Shown: piece by piece, positions 1-8,527 of the stretch
How positions within the stretch are numbered: position 1 is the stretch's first letter
How the letters are laid out: each line of letters opens with the position of its first letter
Source: CAILZL01 sp963791615
GTDB taxonomy: Bacteria > Pseudomonadota > Gammaproteobacteria > Steroidobacterales > Steroidobacteraceae
Direction: 5' to 3'
Length of the DNA: 64,000 nucleotides
Assembly: GCA_963791615.1 (NCBI GenBank)
Contig: CAWBTE010000005.1
Span: 62,001-126,000 of the forward strand
Translations under genes and position numbers: made by a program
Notes under the pieces: generated by a model
Databases searched by the model: none
The model's input: the letters and a program-made list of their open reading frames with translations, nothing else
Told to the model about the DNA's origin: nothing

Positions 1-1
1 A

Positions 2-553
2 CAGGCACAGCCGATGACGCAGGCCAACCTCGGCAACCAGAACCTCACCCTGCATCTCTATGGCGACGTGGAAGGAATCCGCAAGACCTACCATCCCACG
101 GAAGACTACACCTACACCGGTGAGACGCGAACCAACTGGGCGTTGACTGTCAGTGACCCGAAGTTTCTCTGGGATCTCACCGGCTCCGGAAAGATGATGT
201 TGCGCACGCGTAACTCCGGCTACCGCTTCCTGCACATCGTCATCAAGACCGCGGACGGCCGTTACTTCGTCAGCGAGGAAGGATCGGGCGAATCGTCATC
301 GTGGATGAACGTCGAGTACGTGCTGAGCGATCTGCACTGGCGCTCACTGCTGATGACTGACAAGCCCACCAACCCATCCAACAAACGTGCGCCCGACCCG
401 AAGCTGGTGCCGATCATTCCGCAGGCCAAGGCGAGTCCGGACCTGAGCAAGGTGGAAGAAGTTGGCTTTTCCGACCTGATACCGGGAGGCTGGATACCGT
501 CCACCTCGCGCGTAAATGCATTTGCGCTGTACGGCAAGAAAATCAGTCGCTGA
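2..553 (+). CDS. C-terminal part of an unidentified protein (5' end outside window)
   Basis: The reading frame is open from the first bases of the window through codons before the ATG at 14, so this is probably the end of a longer protein rather than a complete 179-residue one. The visible part is rich in beta-strand-like segments with many aromatic residues, has no membrane segment, and ends in a stretch containing GFSDLIPGGWIPSTSR followed by a hydrophobic strand. That ending looks like the last strands of a jelly-roll or carbohydrate-binding-like domain. I do not recognise a catalytic motif or family. It ends about 20 bases before the start of the MBL-fold gene on the same strand, so the two could be co-transcribed. 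Function unknown. Confidence 0.6.
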   Translation, partial: QAQPMTQANLGNQNLTLHLYGDVEGIRKTYHPTEDYTYTGETRTNWALTVSDPKFLWDLTGSGKMMLRTRNSGYRFLHIVIKTADGRYFVSEEGSGESSSWMNVEYVLSDLHWRSLLMTDKPTNPSNKRAPDPKLVPIIPQAKASPDLSKVEEVGFSDLIPGGWIPSTSRVNAFALYGKKISR

Positions 554-573
554 GTAGCTGGAGGCGAGTTGAC

Positions 574-1607
574 ATGTCCTGTAACAAACGAAAAACCGGA
601 ATAGTCGCAATGTTCTCTACAAAATCCACGGGATTCTCTCGAGTGAGTACGAGCGCAGCATCGTTCATGGCAATCCTGCTGGTAGCGGTCGGCAGCCTTG
701 CGCCCAGTGATGCAGTCCCGTGCCGCGACGCCACGCATCTCACAGCCACCCGTACCCGCCGGCACGGCGCCGCAGCCGAGTGCCAGCCAGCCCTATGTGT
801 ATCGCAAGATCAGCGATCGCCTTTACATCATCGCTGAAATCCACCAGCCCTTTCCGCGCGACGAGCCGACCAATCCGCCGCACACGCAGCAGATGGGGCT
901 GATCATCGGTGACAAGCGGGCAGCATTGATCGATACCGGACTGGGCTTGGCCGACTTGCGGAAGTTTGTCGAGCAGTTCACCGATCTGCCCGTGATCGCG
1001 CTGAGCACGCATGGTCATGTCGACCACGTCGGCGCCAATCAGCTGTTCGACATGTCGTACATCGGCAAAGAAGATGAAGCGATGATGCTCACGGCAAATC
1101 GTGCTGGCCGGCTCAGGGGTTATTCCGAGTTCATGGCCGGCAATACCACCATGATCGAATTCGCCACGAAAAACATGATCGCCGACAAGCCATTCAAGTA
1201 TGGCTTCGTCAAGGATGGCGACAAGATCGATCTGGGCGGCATCGAAGTGGAAGTCATCGGCTTTCCCGGACACTCGCCGGGCTCAGTGGCCTACGTCGAG
1301 CGCCAGCACAAGGTTGCCTTCACCGGGCGACTCCATGCTGTTCCGTGTGCTGCTGACCGATCGGACCAAGCTCGCCCAGTGGGCGGATTCCGTACGCCGC
1401 TTTGCGGCCAAGACACCCGAGATCGACACCATCATCAACGGCCATCAGTGGGAACCGTTTCATCGCAGTGATATCGATGAAGAACTGGCGCTGGCCAGCG
1501 CCATCCAGAACCGGACAATAACCGGAACCCGCAAGTACCTGCTGTTCGCGGATCGAACGATCTATACGCTCGGCTCCAAGCGCATCGGCTTGAGCAACGA
1601 CGAGTAG
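574..1607 (+). pseudogene. MBL-fold metallo-hydrolase with signal peptide, two frameshifts
   Basis: The gene is readable only by joining three frames. The first (from ATG 574, with GGAG about 10 bases upstream) gives a signal peptide with the hydrophobic core AILLVAVGSLAPSDA. Near 700-720 the frame shifts to a segment carrying the metallo-beta-lactamase metal motif THGHVDHVG and the later GFPGHSPGS histidine. At about 1325-1330, in a run of G, it shifts again to the segment starting GDSMLFRVLLTD, which holds the ligand aspartate of the TGDS motif and the INGHQWEP histidine. Both shifts equal one extra base. The joined product is about 343 residues, normal for an exported MBL hydrolase. All metal-binding motifs survive, so sequence error is as likely as true decay. 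Substrate unknown. Confidence 0.75.
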
Positions 1608-1627
1608 ATTGCTGGGGTAGCGTCTGA

Positions 1628-2084
1628 CTAACGCTGCCTGGCGCGTGCAGAAATTGCGTAACGTCCGCCACCCGTGATCAGCACATAAATGAAGCCGCCG
1701 ATCATCGCCACATTCTTCTTGATCTGGATGACATGTATGCGTCTGGCGGCGCCTTCCAGCTCCCAGAAGCGGTGACCGATGAAGATGGTGACAAACAGGA
1801 ACACGATCATCACAACAGCCGTCTCACGGACGCGGTAGTCCGACAACCAGCGCGATTCCGCCCAGCAGCTCTACCAGCACACCGAGCGCCGCCGCGGGAA
1901 TACCCATGGATGCGGGAAGCTGGAAATTGTTGAACGTCGCAGCAAACCCGGTGAGGTTGGTTGCATGATTGAGGGCGCTCTCGATAAAGATGTACGCCAT
2001 CGCCAACCGGGCAATTAATAGCAGCGTGTCCCGATGGCTCGCGGCGAAACCTTCGAGTCCGCTTTGTGCAGTTTCAGTTGTCAT
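1628..2084 (-). pseudogene. DoxX-like small membrane protein, one frameshift
   Basis: The N-terminal 86 codons from 2084 and the C-terminal 70 codons ending at 1628 are in different frames and join near 1838 by one extra base. The product would be about 151 residues with four hydrophobic segments: LLLIARLAMAYIFI, then GIPAAALGVLVELLGGIALVVG, then AVVMIVFLFVTIFIGHRFW, and a last one around AMIGGFIYVLITGGGR. The order, the ELLGG motif and the HRFWE motif are characteristic of the DoxX family, whose members are small inner-membrane proteins often linked to redox or sulfur metabolism. The predicted operator at 2244-2277 lies about 160 bases upstream, and the same operator type lies upstream of the adjacent FAD monooxygenase, which suggests joint control. 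The family call is firm; the role is not. Confidence 0.72.
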
Positions 2085-2243
2085 TGCTTTGCTCCCCCTG
2101 ATTCGAATTCCGTCAGTGACGCACCGACGTCAGCGTACGAATGACCATTCACAACCAGCGACTGAGGCTGCGCCAATTGCGGGTTCAGCGAGAATAGGTT
2201 TCCTGCTCCTTACAAACCAGCCAAGCACCGTGGCCGCGCCCAC

Positions 2244-2277
2244 TTTTCTATGACACGGACAACTTTCCTATGGCGCC
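2244..2277 (-). promoter_or_regulatory. Putative operator: two direct half-sites 20 bp apart
   Basis: Two copies of a half-site whose minus-strand consensus is GTGYCATAGRAAA lie exactly 20 bp apart (CTATG on the plus strand at 2248 and 2268). The arrangement recurs at 4064-4100. Tandem half-sites two helical turns apart are typical of AraC/XylS-type activators. Here the site lies upstream of the doxX-like gene, in the same orientation as the copy upstream of the monooxygenase. No regulator gene is visible in the window. Confidence 0.5.
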
Positions 2278-2333
2278 AAGTCCCGCTTGCCTCATCAGAT
2301 ACGCCGCAATGGTTCGATACAGGATTTGGCCGC

Positions 2334-3977
2334 TCAATTGCCACTGATCAGATTGACGAGTGAAAGCACGTTCTGTGGCAATACATTGCCGCGCCAGGCG
2401 ATGTGCCGGTCGGGACGCGTCAAAACAAGGGCGTGTTTGTAGACTGTCCCCGCTTCTTCATGATCGATGTCCAGAACATGTAGCGGAACGTTGCGCTGCT
2501 GTGCCGCCGCGATCAACGGCGCGACATCGATTGCCGGGTTCAGGCGCAGCAACGTATAGCCTGTGCCCAGATGGTCGTACAGGGATGAGCCGTCGCGCCG
2601 GAAGAAATGCGGCGTCCTGCAGCCGGGAACGGTTGATGGGGTGTATTCGCCGACGCTGTAACCCGGCGCTTGCTCGCCGTCGTATGCAATGTTTGGCGAG
2701 TCGTCGTAGAAGTAAGCGAAGTTCAAACCGCTGGGCGTGAACTGCGGCAGATTGATCTCGTACAGCGCTTCGCCAAAACGACAACGTACGGCATCACCCG
2801 CTTCCCCACTCATCGTCAGCTCTGGAGGCGGCGAACGGAACTCGCTCGCCCGGTTCTTGATCGACAGATCCTTGGCGAGCTGCGACACCTGATCCGTGAT
2901 GGGATGTCGCTCGCGTTGATAGCCATCCAGGAGCGTGGGTCCGCCCCACTCATTCAAAACTGCGGCCAGTCGCCACGCGAGATTTTCCGCATCCGCAATC
3001 CCGGCGTTCATGCCGTAACCACCATTGGGTACCCAGATATGCGCGGCATCGCCACAGATGAAAACGCGATCTTCACGAAAGATATCGGCGAGCAGACGTC
3101 GGCCTGTCCATGAGTCCTCCGAAAGTATTTCGTAGCGGAAATCAGGACCAAACCCGGTGAGGGCACGAATCGCCCGGTCGCGATCCAGCGCCGCAGGATC
3201 GCTGTCGGGACCCGGCAGCATCACGTGAATGGACCAGAGATCACGACCGTTCAAGGTGACAGTACTGCCCATCTGTTCGCCATTGACGATGAAGTAACGA
3301 TGCGCCGGCTTGCCAGGCAGCCTTTGCAACAGATTCGGCGCCGATATATGCAGTGATACAACACGCGTGAGCACCGCATCACCGGAAAACTTCGCACCGA
3401 TGGCCTTGCGGATATTCGACGTACCACCATCGCAGCCAACCAGATAAGCGGCTTCAATCTCGAACGTTTCACCGCTTGCAAGGTCGGTTACCTTGCTGAT
3501 GACATGACCCGGCTCCTGACGGAACTCATCCAGCCGCATACGATGCAGCAACTGCACTTTCGGATTGAGCGCGGCATGCCGCCAGAGGATTGGCTCAAGG
3601 TACATCTGATTGATCTTGTGTTGCGGCTCCGGTGTCGGCCAGTCCGAATCCGCATAACCGGGCGCGCCGAGGTCCTTGTGGCATGGCAATCGAACACGCG
3701 CCAGCTCGTAGCCATTCATGCTGGTCGCCCACACCACATCGGTGGGATAGTCATCCGGCAGACCGGTCTGGCGTATCTCCGCAGCGAGACCAAGCCGGCG
3801 GTATGTCTCCATGGCACGCGCAGATACGTGGTTGGCGCGCGGCTTGGGGCTCTCATTGGAAGCACGTTGTTCGACAACGATCGTGTCGATGCCGCGCCAC
3901 GCAAGATCGAGCGCCAATGTCATTCCCACCGGACCGGCACCGACAATCAGGACAGATGTGGTGAGCTTGCGTTGCAT
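2334..3977 (-). CDS. FAD-dependent aromatic monooxygenase (PHBH/MhpA-like flavoprotein hydroxylase)
   Basis: This 547-residue protein has the full signature of single-component class A flavoprotein hydroxylases. These use NAD(P)H and O2 to hydroxylate phenolic rings. The dinucleotide-binding GAGPVG motif is at residues 13-18, the VGCDGG motif falls around residue 180, and the FICGDAAH motif with following GGYGMNAG and DAENLAWRL falls around residues 305-345. The C-terminal 150 residues form the thioredoxin-like tail seen in MhpA/PheA relatives. There is no signal peptide, so it is cytosolic. It is a stand-alone gene on the minus strand, with a tandem 20-bp-phased operator about 90 bp upstream. 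Specific substrate not assignable; 3-(3-hydroxyphenyl)propionate or resorcinol-type compounds are the usual ones for close families. Confidence 0.88.
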   Translation of the reverse strand: MQRKLTTSVLIVGAGPVGMTLALDLAWRGIDTIVVEQRASNESPKPRANHVSARAMETYRRLGLAAEIRQTGLPDDYPTDVVWATSMNGYELARVRLPCHKDLGAPGYADSDWPTPEPQHKINQMYLEPILWRHAALNPKVQLLHRMRLDEFRQEPGHVISKVTDLASGETFEIEAAYLVGCDGGTSNIRKAIGAKFSGDAVLTRVVSLHISAPNLLQRLPGKPAHRYFIVNGEQMGSTVTLNGRDLWSIHVMLPGPDSDPAALDRDRAIRALTGFGPDFRYEILSEDSWTGRRLLADIFREDRVFICGDAAHIWVPNGGYGMNAGIADAENLAWRLAAVLNEWGGPTLLDGYQRERHPITDQVSQLAKDLSIKNRASEFRSPPPELTMSGEAGDAVRCRFGEALYEINLPQFTPSGLNFAYFYDDSPNIAYDGEQAPGYSVGEYTPSTVPGCRTPHFFRRDGSSLYDHLGTGYTLLRLNPAIDVAPLIAAAQQRNVPLHVLDIDHEEAGTVYKHALVLTRPDRHIAWRGNVLPQNVLSLVNLISGN

Positions 3978-4063
3978 GGTTGGGCGGCCGGGCAGAGAAA
4001 GAGGACACGCAGAATAGGTGCCCCTCTCAGCGAAAACTACCGGCTTACGGTGAGCAAACCCGC

Positions 4064-4100
4064 TTTTCTATGGCACGGGTAATTTTCCTATGACACGAGT
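4064..4100 (-). promoter_or_regulatory. Putative operator: two direct half-sites 20 bp apart
   Basis: Plus-strand CTATG cores at 4068 and 4088 sit in TTTTCTATGGCACGGG and TTTTCCTATGACACGAG, matching the site at 2244-2277 in half-site sequence, spacing and orientation. It lies 87-123 bp upstream of the monooxygenase start at 3977, a suitable distance for an activator site above a sigma70 promoter. An AraC/XylS-type protein is the likely binder, by analogy only. Confidence 0.52.
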
Positions 4101-4120
4101 ACGCTCGCGTGACGCGCAAG

Positions 4121-5590
4121 TCAGAGCCCGACAATCTTCCGCGCTGCACCCGTCAACTCAAGGATATGCAGCCCGGTCGAGGCTCGATCCACCGCATAGA
4201 TGTAGCCGCGATCATCAAGATTCACATTGTTGGTCTGGATGGCCTTGTCGCAATGTTTGACATTGTTGATCGTAATGCATGACTCAGTGGTGTTGGCGGT
4301 GGACTGCGGGATGAAGTACGCCACTTCGCGCGGTTCAAACGGATTGCGGATATCCACTACGCGCACACCGGCGTTGAAGTACGCCAGCACCATGAGCGTC
4401 TTGTCGAACTTCGGGTGATACGCATCGGCGAAAGAGTGCGGGCCAAACCGGCCGCCACGATGACAAAAGTCACCGGGTTCTTCGGGAATCTGGAAGGTCG
4501 AGATCGGCATCGGACGTTTCTCTTCTGTGATATCGAAGATCATCACCACATCACGCGGTTCCTGACAGCGGATGCCGGTGGCCTCGGAGGACACCAGCAG
4601 CAAATCCCGAGTGCGTGCATCGCGATTGTCGCCGTAGTCCGCAATCTCGAAACCGTAGATCGGCTTGGCGGTGTGTACGCCCCAGTAGCTGGGCAGATCG
4701 AATCGCGCAATCTCGGGATACCGCAGGTTGGCAGGCGTCGGTGCGAACTTGTCACTGACCGACGTATCGCCGCGCAGAAACTTGTCGCGATCCAGAATCT
4801 GCAGCACGCCGTCCTCACCGCTTTCCACACCCAGGAAAATACGGTTGCCGACGACGAAGGGCTGATGCAGCCCGGCGATATGCGGCGGCGGATACGGTCC
4901 CACCGCAGTGGGCTCGTGACCGGCCAGACCGAAATCGCGAATGTGGCGCGGCGCGGCCGGATTGCTCGCATCGAATGCCTGCAGCACGCGGGTCACGCGC
5001 CAGCCCTGCGCGGTGCCATTCAGATAGGCAATGCCGGTGGCGCAGTCCCAGTGAATCTTGTGCGTCTCGCGATTGCCGCGTTGCGACTGCGGCCGGGGGG
5101 AGGTACCCGTTTCGGCAATGGTGGTCAGAAACTTCGGTGCAGCGGGATCGGTGACATCGAGTATCTCGTAGCCCACATTACCGTTGGTACGCATCGCATA
5201 TACCTTGCTGCGATCTGCTGCAGGCAGTGCGCTGCCATCGCATATCTGCACGTGCTGCGTACCACTCGCCTCATTGCCCGTGGGCGGCATATGAACGAGA
5301 TATCGCGGCATCGCCGGATTGCTGACGTCAAGAATCGACAGGCCATTCTTCTCGACCTTGCCGGTTGCGGGATTCAAGGCCTCGCCCGCGTGATGGCCGA
5401 CGAACAGGATGCGCCGCTCGCCGTAGGCATGCACGATCGGTTGATAAGCGGAGCGCGCCTGGAGCGCGTTGTGACTGATGAGCCGCATATCGACGCTGCT
5501 GACGTACTCCAGCTGTGCAGCCGCCGCCGGCAACACGGCCGACAATAGACCGGCATACACAGCCGCGAGCGATAACGATTTGACCACCAT
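4121..5590 (-). CDS. Exported LVIVD-repeat beta-propeller protein
   Basis: I chose the ATG at 5590 because a run of GGGGG lies 8 bases before it and it begins a clean signal peptide (MVVKSLSLAAVYAGLLSAVLPAAAA). Upstream ATGs at 5596 and 5629 are in frame but less well placed. The mature protein has repeated blades of the type G-L-S-I-L-D-V-S-N-P-A-M-P-R-Y-L: ILDVSNPAMPRYL, ILDVTDPAAPKFL, AFDASNPAAPRHI, VVDIRNPFEPREV and a final LHILELTG. These are LVIVD repeats, which form propellers in surface or periplasmic proteins with no known catalysis. Several cysteines (CDG, WDCATG, IRCQEP, DFCHRGG, SCITINNVKHCD) could form disulfides. It stands alone between two minus-strand genes. Confidence 0.8.
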   Translation of the reverse strand: MVVKSLSLAAVYAGLLSAVLPAAAAQLEYVSSVDMRLISHNALQARSAYQPIVHAYGERRILFVGHHAGEALNPATGKVEKNGLSILDVSNPAMPRYLVHMPPTGNEASGTQHVQICDGSALPAADRSKVYAMRTNGNVGYEILDVTDPAAPKFLTTIAETGTSPRPQSQRGNRETHKIHWDCATGIAYLNGTAQGWRVTRVLQAFDASNPAAPRHIRDFGLAGHEPTAVGPYPPPHIAGLHQPFVVGNRIFLGVESGEDGVLQILDRDKFLRGDTSVSDKFAPTPANLRYPEIARFDLPSYWGVHTAKPIYGFEIADYGDNRDARTRDLLLVSSEATGIRCQEPRDVVMIFDITEEKRPMPISTFQIPEEPGDFCHRGGRFGPHSFADAYHPKFDKTLMVLAYFNAGVRVVDIRNPFEPREVAYFIPQSTANTTESCITINNVKHCDKAIQTNNVNLDDRGYIYAVDRASTGLHILELTGAARKIVGL

Positions 5591-5679
5591 AGCCATGCCC
5601 CCTTGTTGCCGGCACACATGCCGACTCAATAACTCAGCAATTCGCTCTTCAGCAAGATCGTGAGATCACGACGTTGAGA

Positions 5680-7044
5680 TCACCATGCCGCGTACGGCTG
5701 CGGCAGAAACGCCACGCGAGTCAGGAAGTCCTTCAGGAGGATGCGCCACACATACCATTCGTGGCCGCCGTGGACGAAATTCGTTGTCACCGGAATGCCT
5801 GCTTTCGCGAAGGTGCTGACCTCACGCGCCGGGCCGGTATGCGATGTGAAACCTTTTGCATGGATGGTGTCCTGCCAGCCGCCGCCCACCCAGATGGACT
5901 TGCCCTTGAGCGCAGCAACTTGCTCAGGCGTCAGTGTGCTGTACTCCGGTGGCAGGCCGGCGCTCATCATGCCGAAATACTGGAACACCTCGGGGTGCTT
6001 GATGATGAAGGAGTTGGTGAGCATCCCACCCATCGACAGCCCCGAAAACGCCCGGTCCAGCGCCGACTTAGACACGTGATAGCGCTGCTCGACATAAGGG
6101 ATCATGTTGTTGATCAGGTCCTGGTCGTACGCCTCCATGAAAGTGGATTGGGGGAACCCCGTGCCATTAGGCATCACCACCATGAGTGGCTGTATCTCGC
6201 CGGTGTTGATCAGATTGTCCAGAATGTTGGCAACCACGCCCTGTGTGCTCCAGCCCATCTCGTTCTCGCCACCGCCATGGCTCAACCACAACGTCGGATA
6301 CGGCTTGGCGCGTTTCGGGTCGTAGTTCGGCGGCGTATAGACAACAAGATGGTTCTGATCCTTCGGCGTAACGTGTCCAGAAGAGGCATAGATCTCGAGC
6401 GTCAGCTTGCCCTTGATCTTCGCCGGGCCCTGCCATCCATAATCGATCGTGTTGAAACTCGGGTCGGACGGTACGAACACCTGGCTGTTCGGCGCGACGT
6501 TACCCTTGGTAACACCATTCGCTTCGTTCCAGGGCCGATTGTTCGGATCTGAAATCCTGCATTGCGTTTGAGCGGGCTGTTGCTGACCCGGAGTGGGCAC
6601 GGGGCAGTCGATGAAGAAGGCATAAGTGAACGTTCCTGATGGCAGCGGCGTGGTGTAGGTCCACACACCGTCTTTGCCCTTCGTCATGTCGATCACCGGG
6701 AAATTCGGACCCGTCGAATTGGGACGCTGAAGGGGGAAATCTCCCGGCAGCCAATCTTTGGGCAGTAGCCCCTGACCTTCGACGACGGGGTGATCCGGCG
6801 TCGGGGCGATCTGCGACAGTTCGCCGGGTCGGGCGAAATACCATTCGCCTTTTATCTGCACCTTCTGCGCATTCGGGTTCGCATAGCGGAAAGTCACTGT
6901 GTAACCGGTGGGAGCCTTGCCGGTGTGCGTGACTTCCGGCGAGTTGACGGGTTTATCCATCGCTGCCTGAGCGAAGCCTGCGCACAGTGCGCACACTCCA
7001 GCGAGGACTAAGAACGCTGCAATTCTTTTGATGGAATACTGCAT
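5680..7044 (-). CDS. Exported esterase, feruloyl-esterase/EsterD family with N-terminal E-set domain
   Basis: The 454-residue product starts with a signal peptide ending AGFAQA. Residues about 35-165 look like an E-set/CBM48-type immunoglobulin domain (VTFRYANPNAQKVQIKGEW, then a TPLPSGTFTYAFFIDC strand pair). Residues about 215-454 are a PF00756-type alpha/beta hydrolase: LWLSHGGGENEMGW for the oxyanion region, the nucleophile elbow GLSMGG, and GGHEWYVWR for the catalytic histidine near the C-terminus. Enzymes of this layout (XynZ/Fae relatives) cleave feruloyl or other acyl esters outside the cytoplasm. A close paralogue lies at 44356-45739 and shares the motif SDPNNRPWNEA or TDPNNRPWNEA plus the domain order. 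Substrate not assignable beyond ester. Confidence 0.85.
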   Translation of the reverse strand: MQYSIKRIAAFLVLAGVCALCAGFAQAAMDKPVNSPEVTHTGKAPTGYTVTFRYANPNAQKVQIKGEWYFARPGELSQIAPTPDHPVVEGQGLLPKDWLPGDFPLQRPNSTGPNFPVIDMTKGKDGVWTYTTPLPSGTFTYAFFIDCPVPTPGQQQPAQTQCRISDPNNRPWNEANGVTKGNVAPNSQVFVPSDPSFNTIDYGWQGPAKIKGKLTLEIYASSGHVTPKDQNHLVVYTPPNYDPKRAKPYPTLWLSHGGGENEMGWSTQGVVANILDNLINTGEIQPLMVVMPNGTGFPQSTFMEAYDQDLINNMIPYVEQRYHVSKSALDRAFSGLSMGGMLTNSFIIKHPEVFQYFGMMSAGLPPEYSTLTPEQVAALKGKSIWVGGGWQDTIHAKGFTSHTGPAREVSTFAKAGIPVTTNFVHGGHEWYVWRILLKDFLTRVAFLPQPYAAW

Positions 7045-7219
7045 ACCCCAAATTCCTCGTCTTGATTGTTTGATAATTGTTTGATTGTCGGGATGGTAGT
7101 CGCTTCGTTGGTTCCATGCCAGACGATATCAGCGATACCGCACAGAGGCAGAATCCATGCTTGTTCGTCAACGCAAGTCTCGAGATACAATGCGACCTTC
7201 GGGGAACGGGAATATTTAT

Positions 7220-8074
7220 ATGAGGCCGTGCATGCGAAACCGGTTATTTTCGATGATCTGCGCAAGTGTGTGTGTAGTGGGGTTCAGCACGGACGCAGAG
7301 TCGGCACTGTCAGTGCCGACCGAAGTGAATCCTGCGCCGAAGGCGGAAGACTGGGTGGCGCTGTCAAAGCTACCCGACTGGAGCGGTTACTGGATACCCA
7401 ATATCCGTGATCAGATGGTTCAGGAAACCAGCAATACGCCGCCGTGGAACGAGAAGGTGGCCAGGGAGATGGCTGAGGCGCGCGCCGAGGAGCAAGCCGG
7501 TAAACCGCGGGGTCTGTTCGCGAATTGTCTGCCCGAAGGATTGCCGAGCGGGATGCTGGTCAATCACGTCGGCATGGAACTCCTGTTCAGTCCCGGACGC
7601 GTCATGATGTTCGGCGATGGCGATGGCAACAAACTGCGACGCATCTATACCGATGGGCGCGGTCATCCCGCTGTAGTGAACCCGACACTGTATGGCGATT
7701 CGGTGGGCCGCTGGGAAGGCCAGACGCTGGTGGTGGATACGATTGGCATCCTGCCGCAGAGCATCCTGGCCATCAATCAGGCGATCGGCGTGCCAAGCGA
7801 TGGCGACATGCACGTGACTGAGCGGATCCATCTCGCCGGGCCGGATACGCTGCATGATGAACTGACCATCACCGCACCCAGAATCCTGACCAGGCCCTGG
7901 AAAACCACGCGCATCTTCACGCGCGATCGACGACGCGTCAGTGAAATCAAGGAGGCCATCTGTGTGCAAGGCAGCATGTTCACGGAAGCAGAAGATAAAG
8001 ATGGTCATGCCAGCTGGATACCGGCGGAGTACGACCTTGACGACGGCACCCCGGTGCAATCCGACAAACCATAG
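7220..8074 (+). CDS. Exported protein of the uncharacterised G-D-S-V-G-x-W-E-G family (partner of DUF6152)
   Basis: The frame is open from 7157, but the ATG at 7220 (or 7232, preceded by GAGG) starts a signal-peptide-like segment, so I place the start there. The mature protein contains the family motifs seen in three other genes of this window: a CLPEGLPSG-type cysteine loop, YGDSVGRWEGQTLVVDTIG in the middle, a DMHVTERI histidine strand, and an RPWKTTRIF segment. The strand-rich pattern suggests a beta-barrel or lipocalin-like fold. The DUF6152 gene follows after 26 bp on the same strand, so the two are very likely one operon. No enzyme motif is evident. The role is unknown; see the finding on recurrent pairs. 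Confidence 0.75.
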   Translation: MRPCMRNRLFSMICASVCVVGFSTDAESALSVPTEVNPAPKAEDWVALSKLPDWSGYWIPNIRDQMVQETSNTPPWNEKVAREMAEARAEEQAGKPRGLFANCLPEGLPSGMLVNHVGMELLFSPGRVMMFGDGDGNKLRRIYTDGRGHPAVVNPTLYGDSVGRWEGQTLVVDTIGILPQSILAINQAIGVPSDGDMHVTERIHLAGPDTLHDELTITAPRILTRPWKTTRIFTRDRRRVSEIKEAICVQGSMFTEAEDKDGHASWIPAEYDLDDGTPVQSDKP

Positions 8075-8100
8075 AGCAGCATCAAGCGTTAGAGGAATCG

Positions 8101-8469
8101 ATGATGACGAACAAATTGCAACGGCTGGCGAAGTTGATGATGGTGATGCTGGCGTGTATTGGCCCGGCACAGGCCCATCATTCTTTCGCCATGTACGAAG
8201 CCGAAAAAATCGTTTCGGTGGAAGGCACAGTAAAGGAATTCAAGTGGGCCAATCCCCATGTATTGCTCAGGGTGGCAGCCGCCGGGGACGATGCGAAGGT
8301 GTGGACCATGGAACTCACGGCGCCGGGCCAGCTGTCGCGCAATGGCTGGACACACGCGACGATAAAGCCGGGTGATGCAGTCAAGGTGCAGGTGCGTCCC
8401 TTCCGTGATGGCCGGCTGGGTGGTGCGTTTGTCAGCGTCACGGTCAATGGTGAAGAGATCAAGAGGTAG
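8101..8469 (+). CDS. DUF6152 family small periplasmic protein, mature N-terminus His-His
   Basis: This is a 122-residue protein with a signal peptide ending CIGPAQA and cleavage predicted directly before HHSFAMY. Motifs shared with the other three copies are HHS at the mature N-terminus, G-T-V-x-x-F-x-W-x-N-P-H (here GTVKEFKWANPH), and KPGDxVKVQVRPFRDG near the C-terminus, which together fit an OB-fold-like small barrel. It follows the G-D-S-V-G gene by 26 bp. No function is known to me for DUF6152. The exposed His-His plus the NPH histidine make metal binding a reasonable guess. Confidence 0.82.
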   Translation: MMTNKLQRLAKLMMVMLACIGPAQAHHSFAMYEAEKIVSVEGTVKEFKWANPHVLLRVAAAGDDAKVWTMELTAPGQLSRNGWTHATIKPGDAVKVQVRPFRDGRLGGAFVSVTVNGEEIKR

Positions 8470-8486
8470 GTAGCAGCGCTTCCTGA

Positions 8487-8527
8487 TTAGGGTCTGCAGC
8501 GATGTGCGAATGGTTAACAGACCCTAA
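8487..8527. repeat. Short palindromic repeat, TTAGGGTCTG...CAGACCCTAA
   Basis: Perfect 10-bp arms surround about 21 bp, lying between the converging DUF6152 and ceramidase-like genes. It could act as a bidirectional terminator. The right arm with its extension GTTAGGGTCTGTTAAC (minus strand) encodes the last residues VRVC and the TAA stop of the gene at 8514-9926. A related copy is at 10004-10035. Confidence 0.65.

Noticed and set aside
4415..5548. Long plus-strand frame of 377 codons opposite the LVIVD gene
   Set aside because: It is antisense to a gene with clear LVIVD repeats and a signal peptide, has an arginine/histidine-rich composition typical of reverse-frame translation at high GC, and shows no motif.
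5674..6552. Plus-strand frame of 292 codons opposite the esterase gene
   Set aside because: Antisense shadow; the esterase frame has the nucleophile elbow and signal peptide.
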